NCBI RefSeq assembly: GCF_009389715.1
Contig: NW_024067666.1
Coordinates: 4,195,001 to 4,259,000, forward strand
Source of the DNA: Phoenix dactylifera
Taxonomy: Eukaryota; Streptophyta; Magnoliopsida; Arecales; Arecaceae
Direction of reading: 5' to 3'
DNA: 64,000 bases
Both the position numbers and the translations under genes were made by a program. The notes beneath the pieces were generated by a model. That model had not been told where the DNA came from. It did no database searches and worked only from the letters and a program-made list of their open reading frames with translations. Positions 15,901 to 27,799 of the stretch are shown piece after piece. The number at the start of each line of letters is the position of its first letter. The stretch's first letter is position 1.

Positions 15901-18900
15901 TTCTTGGTAATCAGGCCTTTAGTTGCTTAAAATAGGGACTAGCGCTATGGCAGGTCTGGGTGTGGAAACATGCCAGCATAGCTCTTGAAAATTTATTGCA
16001 AGGAAGCATGTAGAAAGCAGGTGTGGAGGTGTGAAGTGAGATTGCAAAGGTAATGCAGAATGCTGAGTTGCATCTATTGAGATTAGGCCAAAGGTTTTGA
16101 GGAAGTCAGCATTGTTTTTTAGGTAAATTCTTTAGAACAGTAGATGAAGCTGTTCCTGTTGTATATGATTACGTATTACAAAAAATCTAGAAAGGTGCCT
16201 CCTTGTGAGCATTTATGCAAAATGTTCATTTCATATGACTTAAGGCATGTTTCAATATCTTAGCTTATTAAATAATATACAAAATCTTATGAAGCAGAGA
16301 AATCAAGGATGATTGGGCGTCTTCTGCACTATGATGCATAGGCAGTCGCCTGGACTATAGGCTAGGTTTGTGTCCTAGTGTCAGGTAAGTGGTTTGATGA
16401 TTATGGTCTGTTAGAACGATGAATTAGAACTAACAAAAATATGAGAAAGCAGATCTATCATTTTGCACTGAGAAGCTCAACTCAGAACCTTACTGATTCA
16501 GTAGCTCGGTTCTTGAAAGTCAATCCAAAAATGATATTTTTTCAGAATATTAGTAAGAATAACAAAGATCTGTGTATATCCATGTGTATATATATCTTGA
16601 CTATTGAATAAAAAATTGTATTGTCAAATTAGAAAGCTCATTTTTTCCATTCTAGAGCAAAAATTCTAGTTCGAAAAGTATAGGACGAATCTGAAAAAGA
16701 AAATAAAAACTGTTGATTGTGAGGACAATTCAGCTTTGGACCAGGGAATATGACTTTCTCTCCAAAAAACTTTGGACATAAATTATTTAAATCTTCATCA
16801 GCCACAAACTTGAAAAAAGTAAGTACAACATGCATCTATTCCTTAGATTTTGATCAAAGGACAAAGGAAAAAATTATTCTAAATAAAGTTTTTCTTTTTT
16901 CGCCCCCTCGCTTGATGTAGTTGGATTTCAACCAATGGCTGTGAGAAGGACAACGGATGAAAAACCTTTTTGGAAATGGAAAATTTAGACGCAAAGAAGG
17001 ACTTGGAAAGACAAAAGTTTCATTTTTTAAAAATTTGTCTCCTCTTCTCTCTCTCTCTCCCCCCCCATCTTTGACTATTTCCAAGTCTTGGGGAAACTTG
17101 GATGACTGCCTTTTGGTTTCAAAAAAGGGAAGCCCAATACATCAAGTTCTTGCCATTGTAGGGTCGGAGGAGGATAAGATGTATGCAGCCTTATCCCTAT
17201 ATACGGAGAGGCTGTTTTCTTGTTTCAAACCTATGGCCTTTATGTCACAATAGAGCAACCTTGCCATTGCGTGAAGACTTGCCTTCAATACCATTGGTTT
17301 TCATAGACTCAAAATTGTGTAACTGGCCTTCCATGTTTCTGCAGGCCACTTTCTCAAATTTTCTTCCAAAGATGCCATCATCAATTTTCCACCATTTGGA
17401 TGGTCAACATCTGATAGAGAATAGGTTCACGTATTGATATAGATCATATGCTGCTTCTTAAAGTGCCCATTAAGTAGATTTGATGATTAAAGTCCGTATT
17501 CAAGTTGTATTAGTAATGCAATGGTATATGGTTTAATACACAGGTGTCTGGTGTCTGTTATATGTCCACAATATAGATGCAACATGTTTCAATAAACCAC
17601 ATGCTATGCGTCAGATGTCTTGACAGCTGAAAGTTGTCAAATAAAAATTCAGGTCTCCCCAGCATCATGGATCTACTAGAAGATAGTTTACATTACTTCA
17701 TTCATATGATGGTTAATAAAAGAAAGATTGAACTGTAGTTGGTTGGGGAAAATGCTCAATGCTCTCTGTGGAAAAGGGGGAAGAAAGAAATAGGCAAGCA
17801 TAAAGGTGTATTCAGTGGCAAACATAATAGTTGAACTGTTGAAGAGAGATTTAATACGAATTTCTGAATTATGGAACAATTGCATAAAACTAGTTCATTT
17901 CATATGTTGAAAATTGAATTTTGTTATTGAGTAAAGTATTATTATGCAATTCGGGGATTGTGAGTACCATCTGAAGCTAAATTTGCATATTAGTTGTAAT
18001 AGGTGGAATGCTGCTATCATTGTCATTAGATGCATGTTTGTTACTCATTTATTGATCTAACTATGATATTAGTTCTCCCCTGCGAAGGATGTTTGAAAGA
18101 AGTATATTCAGTCACTAAAAGGCACTTGTGTTAGGATATCAGCAGTGCTGTTGTCTAACTAGCTAGAATATTAATTCTTCTCTGTGTAGGATTTTTGAAG
18201 GAAGTTTTTATAGGCGCATCAAACCACTTGACTGTCAGGGATGCTAAATCTAATTATTTCTCTTTTTGCTTTTGCAAGCAACTTCTCTTGTAGATCGATG
18301 TACCTACCTGTGTAATATTTGTTGGCATGAACTATGAAGACAAGCCAATTATTCTAATAATGAGAATCCACAAAGAATTATTATTCCTATCGCTTTTTGT
18401 AGCTTAATTGAGTGGAGAAAAGTTGCATGTTAGTTATCATGCTTAATGGCTCTTTTTATCCATTATTTCTTTCATTGTTGCCTTGTATTAACATATATTA
18501 TTTTACTACTTTTGGTCTTAGGGATGGCAATCTAACTGTTTCTTTCATCCAAAAATACCTTGCAAAGAAGCTTAATATTGCAAGTGAAGCTGAGGTGAGT
18601 TTCCAATTTCCTTCTTATATTAGTAGATTTTGCTTGTATCTTAACTGGTATCAGGTAGTAAAATGGAACGAACACCGTTGCTTTTTGTTGCTAGGATGAT
18701 AGAATTTTACTTTGAGTCTACTGAGCCTACTTACGTTGCAACTACACTGACTTGCATATGATGTATCAAGAGTGTAGACATACACCAGAAAGAAGCTACA
18801 GGGAACATGATACTCTGCAATGAAGATATGCAAGAAATTGTCCTATAAGTAGCAAATAATCTCGGTCATTTTTTTATTGATTGTTGTAGAAGTAAATGTA

Positions 18901-20962
18901 GAATTAGATCAAAATGATCTTGAACAAGCATTGTCCTTGATTTTCTACAAGCTGTTAATTAAACCCAGATTTCCTAAAAGTCTGCACAATTGGGGGGAAA
19001 AGAAAATGATACTAGACAAAAGCAAGAACCCACAAATATATGCCTAAAAATACATGAAGTTAATAAATATTTCTTTTTTGATGATCATATGAGTAAGTTC
19101 CAGACAAACTGCAACTAGTTCAAATAAACTGCAATTAGAGTAAATCTATGAAAGCTAAAACCCATTAAGGACTGTCTGTTTATTATATTGTACTATTTTT
19201 CGTATATTTCTAGATGGTGGGCCTTGGTACAATGGTAAGATTGCTTCATTTTGACCGGAGTGTCACAAGTTTGAAACATAAAAATAGCCACTCCACATGT
19301 AGAGTAAGACTGCGTACATCTGACCCTCTCTTGACCTCGCAATAGCTGGTGCCTCGTGTACCAGGATACTCCTTTTTTTTATTACTTTCAATATTATTTC
19401 TCTGGATTTTATAAGGGTTAAAAGAGCTATAGCTTGTTTGGAAATTCATAAACGTTTTAGTTGGTTAGAAATTTGTTCATGAATAGTACGTTGAGTTATG
19501 GAAATTATACAATGATATGTTCTAGTGTATCGACCATGTAAGTGCATCAAAGTTGGTGCTTACATTAGCTTAAAAGTTGATGCATATCTCAAACTCAGTC
19601 ACTCTACAAGCGTACAATCTTGTAGATGCCAATTTTTACGCCACGATTGTATGCCAAGAGTACAAAAATGCCTTCATTTCCTACACACTGATGCCAGTCT
19701 CCCTATTCATTCACCGCCAATCTTTCGTGATAATCAAAACACTTTCTCACCTGTTTGCTGGCCTCCTAGGATTTGTGGCAGACCACTTGGTTGGACAAAG
19801 TCATCCGGTCCGGTATTTTGACAATGACTCAATTGGTTGAAGTCAGTTTGAGGGTCATTGTAAAATGTTCTTAAGCTTTTTATGTATCGATCTTCTAAGA
19901 CATGCTTAAAGAACTTCACATCTCTCATACTACTGTTAGTCTTGTTCAATATGTCAATTATGTTTCTTATGATCCAAAACGCAATCATCAGCATTCTTGT
20001 GCCACTCCTAGGCAAACAACTAAGCACTTGGACTACTTCCTTGATATCCGGCAACAATTGTGTGGGGCATAAGGGGTTGCTGGCCTGTGACAAGCTCAAA
20101 TGGGCTCTTGTTTGAGGAAGATCTCTTTTGTAAGTTGAAGCAGAATTGAGCAACGTCTAGAGAAATTAACCAACTGGTCCATGGATTGTATTTCTAGAAG
20201 ATAGATATGACTGCTTTTTTTTTTTGAATAGATAATTTAGTGATTTGTTCCATCACAAAGACTGACATGATATATATCAAGTCACTGTATACTTGATGAA
20301 CATGCCTCCACAATCTTGATTGGTTTTTAATTACTTTCTCCTCTATAGGTGCAAAACTTATAAAATTATCCATTTATTATTTACATCACATCCCATTTTG
20401 TAGCTCTTAACATGCCTAGACCTGATTAGTTGCCCATGTTTGAACAGTCATTCTCTAAACACTGTATGGCAACACATAGTGCTTGGATGTATTAGATTGA
20501 ACATTCTCTTAACATCGATCAGCATTCAATCAGAGTCAGAGGCTCAGAGGCTAAGATACTAATGATCATGAGACTTTGTATTTATTTCAGTTGTTCTAGG
20601 TTCTTAAGCAGAGCAGGATAAAAATTCTATGATTTCTTACTATAGAACAATAAACATGAATTACTATAGAAACTGGTCTCATCCACTGACTTTGCTTATT
20701 GTATTCAGCTGTGTAATTCATTCCTCTGATCAACTCATTCTTTTACCCCATGGAGAAAAATATTTGATTCTTCGACTTGTGGTTATAGGTGGAAATTAAG
20801 TGCCGAGGCCAACTAGTGAACTCCGGTTTGACCCTGCACAATTTAGTAGATATGTGGCTAAATGGGGGATCATCACAGAGGGTGCAAGCATCTAGCGGTA
20901 CCTCAGCCAAGGAGTTTGTGATGGTGCTTGCTTATGGTCGTCGCAAGGTTCCGGCCGCATGA
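9867..20962 (+). CDS. DRIP2: DRIP-type RING finger E3 ubiquitin ligase
   Basis: Complete gene, 436 aa. Coding exons: 9867-10011, 11613-11712, 14466-14799, 14929-15362, 15459-15509, 18522-18594 and 20789-20962 (TGA). All have GT-AG ends and phases that join without break. The protein has an N-terminal C3HC4 RING (C29, C32, C45, H47, C50, C53, C66, C69), a conserved region following VRAKIFPFKRRKVNAPE, a Lys/Ser/Arg-rich middle, and a C-terminal RAWUL-like ubiquitin fold (SFIQKYLAKKL, EIKCRGQ, KEFVMVLAYGRR). Arabidopsis DRIP1/DRIP2 ubiquitinate the drought regulator DREB2A in the nucleus; the same role here is inferred from homology. ATG 9867 is the first in-frame ATG; M17 is a possible later start. 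The symbol reflects the family, not proven orthology to DRIP2 over DRIP1. Confidence 0.95.
10012..11612 (+). other. DRIP intron 1
   Basis: A 1.6-kb intron splitting the RING domain at Phe49. The donor is GTGAGC after CACACGT and the acceptor is before TTTGCAGG. It contains a 110-bp-period duplication at 10991-11200. Confidence 0.85.
10991..11200. repeat. Two-copy tandem repeat, 110-bp period
   Basis: Copies at 10991-11100 and 11101-11200 both begin AGTTGAASCTGC, share AATCATGAT and GTTAGT/AATTAGTT blocks, and end AGGTTGTCATGC. Divergence is considerable. Confidence 0.65.
12698..12930 (-). repeat. GTAC-rich dispersed repeat, copy 1
   Basis: Lies in DRIP intron 2. It is a degenerate run of TACCGTAC, ACCATACC, GGTATTGG and AGTACC words, related to 22776-22967 and 35730-35908. 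It appears to be in the opposite orientation, since the conserved GCGAACCTT-like end corresponds to AAGGTTTTC near 12703. The most diverged of the three copies. Confidence 0.5.
15510..18521 (+). other. DRIP intron 5 (3.0 kb)
   Basis: Separates the exon ending in LRIK from the one beginning DGNLTVSF. It contains a SINE fragment at 17150-17285. The rest is AT-rich with no recognisable element. Confidence 0.85.
17150..17285 (-). mobile_element. tRNA-derived SINE fragment (Au-like), copy 1
   Basis: On the minus strand there is a B-box-like GGTTTGAAAC, then a CTGTTTTC/GAAAACAG block and GGCTGCATACAT, the order seen in the widespread plant SINE whose body contains GGCTGCGTACA. It aligns with 24559-24722 (TATGCAGCCTTA, CATATACGGA, GCCTTTAT, AGAGCAA). 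The 5' A-box region is poor. Confidence 0.6.
19215..19380 (+). mobile_element. tRNA-derived SINE (Au-like), copy 2
   Basis: Lies in DRIP intron 6. Order: A-box-like GCCTTGGTACAATGGTAAG, B-box-like GTCACAAGTTTGAAAC, AGACTGCGTACATCTGACC, CTCGCAATAG, GTGCCTCGTGTACC, then an oligo-T end. This order is typical of the angiosperm Au-type SINE with a T tail. It is the most complete copy in the window. Confidence 0.75.
19960..20180 (-). pseudogene. Ty3/gypsy integrase fragment
   Basis: Within DRIP intron 6, read on the minus strand. A frame from about 20180 downward gives LDVAQFCFNLQ, SPFELVTGQQP and MPHTIVAGYQG, which match the C-terminal part of gypsy (chromovirus-like) integrases where the cognate reads AQFxYNxxxxxxTxxSPFELxxGxxPxTP. 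Stops and frame breaks follow downstream, so it is dead. No LTRs were found beside it. Confidence 0.7.
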
Positions 20963-22775
20963 ATGCATCACAACAACATCTTTCCAATTCTCCAATAATC
21001 CAAATGAAGGTGTCCTGCTGTATTTTCACCTTGTGCTTTAGGAGGTGGTTAAGGATTCCCCTTTCTTATATCACAAGTGCTGAGCCTGGCCTTTCACAGG
21101 ATGCGTTTATGCCCTTAATGTATCCATTAGTGTATGTCACCGTCCTTCATTTCATATGAACATGTCCTTGCATGTTTAAACTTGCACCGATGTAACGTTA
21201 ATTTAGTGATTTGCAAGAGCATTATATTGCATATGAGGGTGATCAAATGGTGTTCTGTGTTGGAGTGTTCGGTTCTTATTGCTTTTGAATCATCACTAAC
21301 ATAATTTAAGTAGGAAAGTATATATATTTAAAACAGTTATTGAGTACTTCCATGAATTATGCGGTTCAACTTTATTTTCCTAGGATTTGTAGCCTCTTCG
21401 TGTCTGCTTTTGGAGTATCATATCAGGGAGTATGTGGCAAAATCAGAAAGAATGAAAAGTGCATTAAATTGGGTGCAAGAGCTACGAAAATATTTTTATT
21501 TGTTGCTAAAACGGGCATTTTATACATTATGAATAAATTCAATAAAATCAAAAAATAATAAGCTTCGGAGTGCTTCAGGCAACTCTATTTTAAATTGGCC
21601 CACAGTGTCTTGTGCAAAAGATGTTTTCACTTATTATTATTATATGTATATACGCGCTTTGGCAGAATGTTTCAGGGCTTCTTGTTATATGGATGTGACC
21701 TTCATTGAGCTATCTTTGGGTAGTCCTGAGTGTTTTATTGTCATAATAGCAACCAACCAGCCGACCCAGCAACAACAGGTTAGCAATTATGTTAGGATCT
21801 TAATCCTTGCATGCCGACCACATTGGTAGGTACTAACCTTTCGATTGCTTGAGCTCTTCTTCAACTTTTAGCTAAGAACTAAATCCATTCAAATGGCCTA
21901 GATTTTTGGGACAAATGCAGGTGTTACACTAATAGAAATTCATGGTGTGACAAGCATGACTAGAGGCTTATAAAGCTGATGAAAGTTTTTATATCTAGTC
22001 TTTAATTCTTGATTATTACAACAACAAAAAAAAAAGAAAAAACGAGGAACTTGCATCCGAAAACATTTCAGTTTTTCCCATCAATATCCTTAAAAAACAT
22101 TGAGAGATCGCTGATGCAATACTAGCATACCCCACCATTCGAACTCCAAGGCAACATTTCAGTTGAGTTCTTTTGGTCAAATTCTGCCTTTGTACTGTTT
22201 TCTGTCATGTCGGATTAGGGGATTTTGAAGCTTCTTCAAATCCATCAACCTGTTCATGAAACCAATTTAAGGAGAGAGGATTGTATCTTCGTAATAATAA
22301 AAAAAATATGATAAAAATCTTTGCAGGTGGCAGATACGGAACTCCCAATGCCAAAATGATACTCCATGAGCTACGTAAGTAGTGCCCAAAATGTACCCTA
22401 CAATACTTGCAAAGCACTGACTATGCATGTACATGGTCCTGCGTATATGTACAATGACGTGATTTCTTCCTATGATTTACTACCTGGTTCCCATAAGATA
22501 TCATGCTATGATTTTCTTTCAACCTGATTTACCATAAGCTATCATGCTATCAAAATCGAGCATCAAACTAATCATATTACAGAAAAACCAACTTAAAAAC
22601 TCATTTCTGGCTTGCCAAAAAGGGTGCACTCTATTAGCTAAATTCGATGTGGCATCACTTTTGCAAGCTTCATGTGACCAATAAAATGGCAACATCAAAT
22701 TGCTAAGATGGTTAAGCGTAGAATGACTTTCCTTGTGTAGTTCATTTATGAGTATCCAAATAAACTCAATAACTG
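20963..22775. other. DRIP 3' UTR and intergenic DNA
   Basis: Begins with the probable 3' UTR. The rest is AT-rich with no gene or element recognised. Confidence 0.5.
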
Positions 22776-22967
22776 CCATGGTCTGCTGTACCGGTCCGTA
22801 CCGGCCGGTACGTATCGGTTCGGCCTGGAACCGGTACCGGATCAGCATGAAATCCGATACCAGTAGCTTATCATTGAAGAACCGATATGGAACTGGTAAT
22901 GAGACCGGTACGTACTGGTCCGGGCCGCCACCGGTACGCCGACCGGTACCGGTACGGCGAACCTTGA
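22776..22967 (+). repeat. GTAC-rich dispersed repeat, copy 2
   Basis: Dense palindromic words ACCGGTACGTACC, CCGGCCGGTACG and CGACCGGTACCGGTACG, ending GGCGAACCTTG. GC-rich against AT-rich flanks. It is the best preserved copy and has no coding content. Confidence 0.75.
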
Positions 22968-24558
22968 ATTAACAGCTATGAAGTTATTATTGCAATCAGG
23001 TTATATGATGAAATTTAGCTTCAAAAAGATTGCAAGAGAGGCAAAGAGTGTGTATTGCCATGCAGCTCAAGTGAGGCTCATCTGCTATTTCCAAGTGCTG
23101 GAAAGAGGACCTAACTGTAGTCTTGTCAAAACATTGTAAACAAGACTTGATTTCTGCTGATGAATAATTAAATTTGGTCTAAAGCATCTTTAAGTCAAAG
23201 GGGGCAAGTAAGGGCTTGAATGCTGCCTAAGCTATAGTAAGATCACTCGTGCTTTAAGCACATCGAATCAAATCTTAAATTTCACATGGCTACATCATGG
23301 TTCTAAGTGGTTAGATGTTGATCAAGTTGAGGAAAACAAAAAGAATTATGAATTGCCTAATCAGTGCTCAAACAACTGCAGACAGTCATCCAAGAATTTG
23401 TGGAAGGATCAGAATATTTACTTTCAGATTCATCACATACATTAACAGCATGATGTTAGTAAAGCAAACATAGTCTGAGATGGCTGTTCATAGTAACCAA
23501 ACTGAGATTTGGCATTATTTCGTCAAAGACAAACTTATGTATTTTAGGTAAAAGTTCGAGGGAATTTTCAGATTTCATTGGAGACTAAAAGCGAAAGAAT
23601 GTACATGGATAAATATTGAAATTTATTTCAATTAGTTGGACAAATTTAAAAATATTTCACAACAATTAATCAAGTGCACAAGAAAAATTGTGACTTATTT
23701 GTCAAGTCACCAGAACCACATAAAAGCTTCAACTAAACTTAGGGAAATTAAAAAAAAAAAAAACAAGACTAATCAGAGAGCTTTTCCAATAAGTCAGAGA
23801 AATTCACTAGTAGGGGCTGTTGGAATAACAATCTGCCTAGATCATGCATCTTATATTCTAGAAGGGCCAAGAATGGACTATTTTTTGCTTGTTTACTACC
23901 TGCAGCTGTTCTGGTTTCAATATTATTATGAAAACCCACTCCCTTAATCATACTACTCTTCCCTTTCTCTTTTTCTCAGTGCTTATGATCTGAAACCTCA
24001 AGAAGATGTAATACTCTCTTTTGCCTTTTATTTTCCATCAATTTGCTAATGCTAATAGGAATAGCAAGGTAAATTCTCATATTACTTCTAGAAGATTATC
24101 TTTATGCATTCCATTCAGCTCAAATCTGTCCTATAAGTGAAGATTGATAAAGAAAGTAAGAGCACGAAAAGGAAATCAATTTAAGGATTTAAAGAATTTA
24201 CTGTTACATAGTATTTCATCATCACTCAAACATGTTACTTATATTGGCAATTTAATTCATAACAAAGTTAATGCATGCTTATAACATGCTCGATCCAGAT
24301 TGACTCCCAAGTTAATTTGCATTCAATCGAACAAATGATCCTCCTGGTCAAATAGCAATCTCGTCTTCCCAGATACCAAGGAATATAAAATTCTTGCCCC
24401 TATCCTAGCAAAGGTGCACATTGATTTAACAAATGGATTATGATATTACATTACAACAAACCACATACTCGTTCCAGTATCATGTTACAACAAACCTCAA
24501 AAGGGAGATCCAGATAGGCTTCCCAAGATGCATTTGCAAGCAAAAATATGATATTGCA
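22968..24558. other. Intergenic DNA, nothing recognised
   Basis: AT-rich, with no open frame of credible length and no recognised transposon domain. Confidence 0.5.
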
Positions 24559-24722
24559 AGGGCGGCCTAGTGCACTAGGATCCCACCGTTGCAACGTCTA
24601 GGGAGGATCAGGTGTATGCAGCCTTAAACCCATATACGGAAAAATTGTTTCCATGTTTTGAACCTGTGACCTACAGCCTTTATAGAGCAATCTTGTCATT
24701 TCGCCAAGGCTCACCCTCGAAC
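24559..24722 (-). mobile_element. tRNA-derived SINE (Au-like), copy 3
   Basis: Read on the minus strand: A-box-like GAGCCTTGGCGAAATGAC, B-box-like GTCACAGGTTCAAAACATGG, AAGGCTGCATACACCTGATC and a final GTGCACTAGGCCGCCC. Near full length and related to the copies at 17150 and 19215. Confidence 0.75.
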
Positions 24723-24839
24723 TTGATCGAACAAAATATTACTATTAAAATTGAGGTGGGAAATATATCACAAAATACTATATCCTGAATTTGTTTAGGG
24801 GCTTGTCTTAAGATTTGAATTTTGATATTACGTTCAAAA

Positions 24840-25315
24840 CAAATAAGTTAACATGTTTTGGAACTTCATGGTAAGCTTGCGTAGGCAAATCAAGCCTACA
24901 TCTCTAAAAAACATACTGCATGAATTATTCTACTCCAGTTCCACTAGCATAATGTGATAGCATGGTAGCCAGGACAAGTGATTGATCAAGACCCTTAAAA
25001 TCCTCAGTTGTTTACATAGCTTGCTGTGTTCAAATGGCCTAATAATAGTTAAGGGGGAAACGTATTAGAGTGCAGATCTAGTGGATTTCTTAACCAAATA
25101 AGTTCACATGTTTTGGAACTTCATGGTAAGCTTGCATAGGCGAATCAAGCCTATATATCTAAGAAAACGTGCTGCATGAATTATTCAACTCCAACTCCAC
25201 TAGCATAATGCGATAGCCATGGCTCCCAAGCCAAGTGATTGCTCAATGCCCTTAAATCCTCAGCTGTTTACATAGCTTGTTGTGTTCAGATGGCCAATAA
25301 TAGTTAAGGGGAAAG
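24840..25315. repeat. Two-copy tandem duplication, about 220 bp each
   Basis: Copies at about 24840-25060 and 25095-25315. Both contain ACATGTTTTGGAACTTCA, TGGTAAGCTTGC, GCATGAATTATTC, CCACTAGCATAATG, GTTTACATAGCTTG and AATAATAGTTAAGGGG in the same order. Similarity looks close to 90% by eye. The period is about 255 bp. Confidence 0.88.
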
Positions 25316-26899
25316 TTCTAGACGAGCCACTACATATAAAATAATATTAAAATGAAAGCTCTAAAACATAATGATTTATCTAATTGGTGTAGCTTCTAGA
25401 CAGATATAAGGCATAACAAAATATCGACCTAGTAGTATAACAAAAGATCAAGGTTGTAAAAACTTTAGGCCTCAGATGGGCAGCCAGGGGCATATAAAAA
25501 GAAAAAGAAATAAGTACAGGCTAAAGAAAGAAAAAATAGGAGAAAGAAAAAGGAAACACTGCATACCTGCACCACTGCCGATATATCCATCGGAGCAACC
25601 ATCACTGGTCATGGTTTGCCCCTTTCTGCCACAGCCAACAGGTCACCCCATCTGCCAATTTCTTGATCTCCCTCTCTTAACATGGTAGGTTTATTGGGGC
25701 AGGTTTAAGGGAAAGGAGTTTCTTATATAAGCTGTTGGGTTGATTACAATCTTCTTAGGTGCACATTATTGGACACCCGGCCCCAAAAATCCAACCACCC
25801 AATATTAGTTATTTATTGGGCCACCCATGTGCCTGTTTTTTGGGCCTTCTGGGCAGTCAAAAACTTGCTTGGGGCTGGGCTGCTGGGATTTAAGAGGTTG
25901 CTCATGTTAGGTAAGCCTAACACTTTTTTTTTCAGTAAACAGATAAAAGTGAGCAGTTACAGTATATACAGAAGTAGCATCTGTTGATGATGGTGATGAG
26001 AAAGAATTGTGTGTCTAAGTGTTCGAGATAGGGTACAAATGAGAGTTTCAGTTAGGTGCTTAAAGATTGAAGAATGAAAAGGAAGAAACAACAATGATGA
26101 ACAAGAAAATAAAAAGGAGAGAAGTTTTGAGAGGATGAGAAGGAATCCATGTGGTTTAGTCAATCAATTGGTGGGAGGAGCAAAGCCGTTCTTCGCCAAT
26201 ATAACTGATGGTTGGATATATTTAAGGCAAAAACCTACACAATTCTTAATAGGAAACAAGATTAAATGGAATAAAAACACAGTCAAAACATGCGATCATT
26301 CATATTGAGCATTTCTAATTATCTCTCATATTGATTAATTCATACTAAGCATTGATCATGATTCCAGTGGTTGGACAAAATTAACTGCCACTTTCACATT
26401 CAAGCAGATGCTTGAAAGGCTACATGGCCACTTATGATGTTCAAGCGAACACGGCTTTAAAGGTAAGCACCATACCGTCATTTAGGTATAACATATAGCA
26501 TAGGTGATTGCAAAATGTTTTTTACCAATATCATTTAAGAGTATCATAGTTTCCAAAAGCCCATTGATGTCCTATTCTAAAAGGCAGATCACAAAAGGAA
26601 TAATAAGAGAATGGGCTAAAAGGGTGTCAAGCAATCTGCAAACAACCTCAACAAGAACAACTAACACGTAGAAATGCACTTGCTCCGGCAAATTGATCAA
26701 AATATCCAACCACATATTGTATCTCAAAAGAAGGCTAGATTTCAAGAAAACTACGAAATTTACATGCTTAATTCAACATTCAATGACATGAAAATTGCCC
26801 GCGAGAAACAGATGAATCCGACTTTCTTTCTCCTTTTTTTGTTCAAAAAGCTGAGAACATTTACAAAGATATCTAAAAAGACGAGGAATAAGGGCCAAA
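25316..26899. other. Intergenic DNA, nothing recognised
   Basis: Low-complexity AG-rich patches (25490-25550, 26090-26140) and ordinary AT-rich DNA. No gene. Confidence 0.5.
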
Positions 26900-27077
26900 A
26901 CATCCAGAATCAGATGAAAGAGAAGTAGAACGCAACCTCTTATCCCAGGATGGCATGACGGTCGGTGCTTGCCGACAGCCTACAGGCAGGAAAATTTGCT
27001 TCAAAACCACATCGATTAGACCCCTAACAAGCAACACGAATCAATCCGCAATCGCAAGAAGCCATCAGAAACAAGAA
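26900..27077 (-). other. Probable PRA1 3' UTR
   Basis: Directly downstream of the PRA1 stop on the minus strand. Composition falls from GC-rich to AT-rich across it. No polyadenylation signal was assigned. Confidence 0.4.
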
Positions 27078-27686
27078 TCACACACGGCCGTAAGCAGGGC
27101 GAATCGGACTACCGACAACCGAGAGCAATCCCCGGCCCGCCGCTTCTTGCTCGTCGAGAAAGAGGTCCTCCGTAACCCTAAATGCCGCGTGCAACCCCAC
27201 GATCACGGCCCCGATGATCAGCGAGACCAGGATATTTAATCCGACATGAGTGAACACGAGGGCGACGATCGTAACGACGGCGAGGGCGAGGAGAACCAAG
27301 CGATCATCGATCTCACGGCCGAAGAGTGCGATAGGCTCGTCGCGGAAGAAATAGAGGAAGAACCAGGCGATGAAGACGATGAGGAAGACGATCATGGAAA
27401 CGGGATGCCAGAGAAGGCTGCAGAAGAGGATGAAGAGGACGATGAGGGCGTAATTGACGCGGAAGTAGGCGAGGTTGCGGCGGAGGCGGGCCATGGCCTC
27501 GCCGCAGCTGTAGGGGCGGCCGAAGGCGGTGGGATCCGCGAGCTCGCGCCACGGCCGGCGGGTGGCGACGAGGGCCCGGCCCCGCTCCTTCGCCCGGGAG
27601 AAGAGCTCCGCGGCGCGGGAGGTGGAGGCGGCCTCCGGGGCGGTCGGGATGGTCCCGTAGCCGCTGCGCCAGGAGGTGGAGGACAT
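27078..27686 (-). CDS. PRA1 family protein
   Basis: Intronless frame of 202 aa. PRA1 (prenylated Rab acceptor 1, YIP3-like) proteins are small membrane proteins of the ER, Golgi and endosomes that bind prenylated Rab GTPases and act in vesicle trafficking. Visible features: N-terminal GYGTIPT, the family signature [38 protein letters not shown] and [11 protein letters not shown], then a second hydrophobic pair and a C-terminal acidic DLFLDEQEA. The two hydrophobic hairpins and the length are normal for the family. GYGTIPT suggests the plant E/F subgroup, but the core is also close to B-type members, so I leave the subgroup open. The coding strand is very GC-rich compared with its flanks, common for monocot single-exon genes. 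Confidence 0.95.
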   Translation of the reverse strand: MSSTSWRSGYGTIPTAPEAASTSRAAELFSRAKERGRALVATRRPWRELADPTAFGRPYSCGEAMARLRRNLAYFRVNYALIVLFILFCSLLWHPVSMIVFLIVFIAWFFLYFFRDEPIALFGREIDDRLVLLALAVVTIVALVFTHVGLNILVSLIIGAVIVGLHAAFRVTEDLFLDEQEAAGRGLLSVVGSPIRPAYGRV

Positions 27687-27728
27687 CTCGACGCGAGGGT
27701 GGGGGAGAGGACCGGGCCGGGAGGGCGC

Positions 27729-27799
27729 AAAACCCTAGCCCTAGATCTCTTTCTGGGAGGCGGGGGAAAAGGAAAGGATAGCAGAGAGGAAAACCCTAA
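27729..27799. promoter_or_regulatory. Two telo-box-like motifs upstream of PRA1
   Basis: AAAACCCTAG at 27729-27738 and AAACCCTAA at 27791-27799, within 45-115 bp upstream of the PRA1 start codon. Telo-boxes (AAACCCTA) are known promoter or leader elements of many growth-linked plant genes. Function here is not shown. Confidence 0.45.

Noticed and set aside
19734..20153. 139-codon minus-strand open frame in DRIP intron 6
   Set aside because: Another frame of the same strand over this segment shows the gypsy integrase motifs. This frame has no domain.
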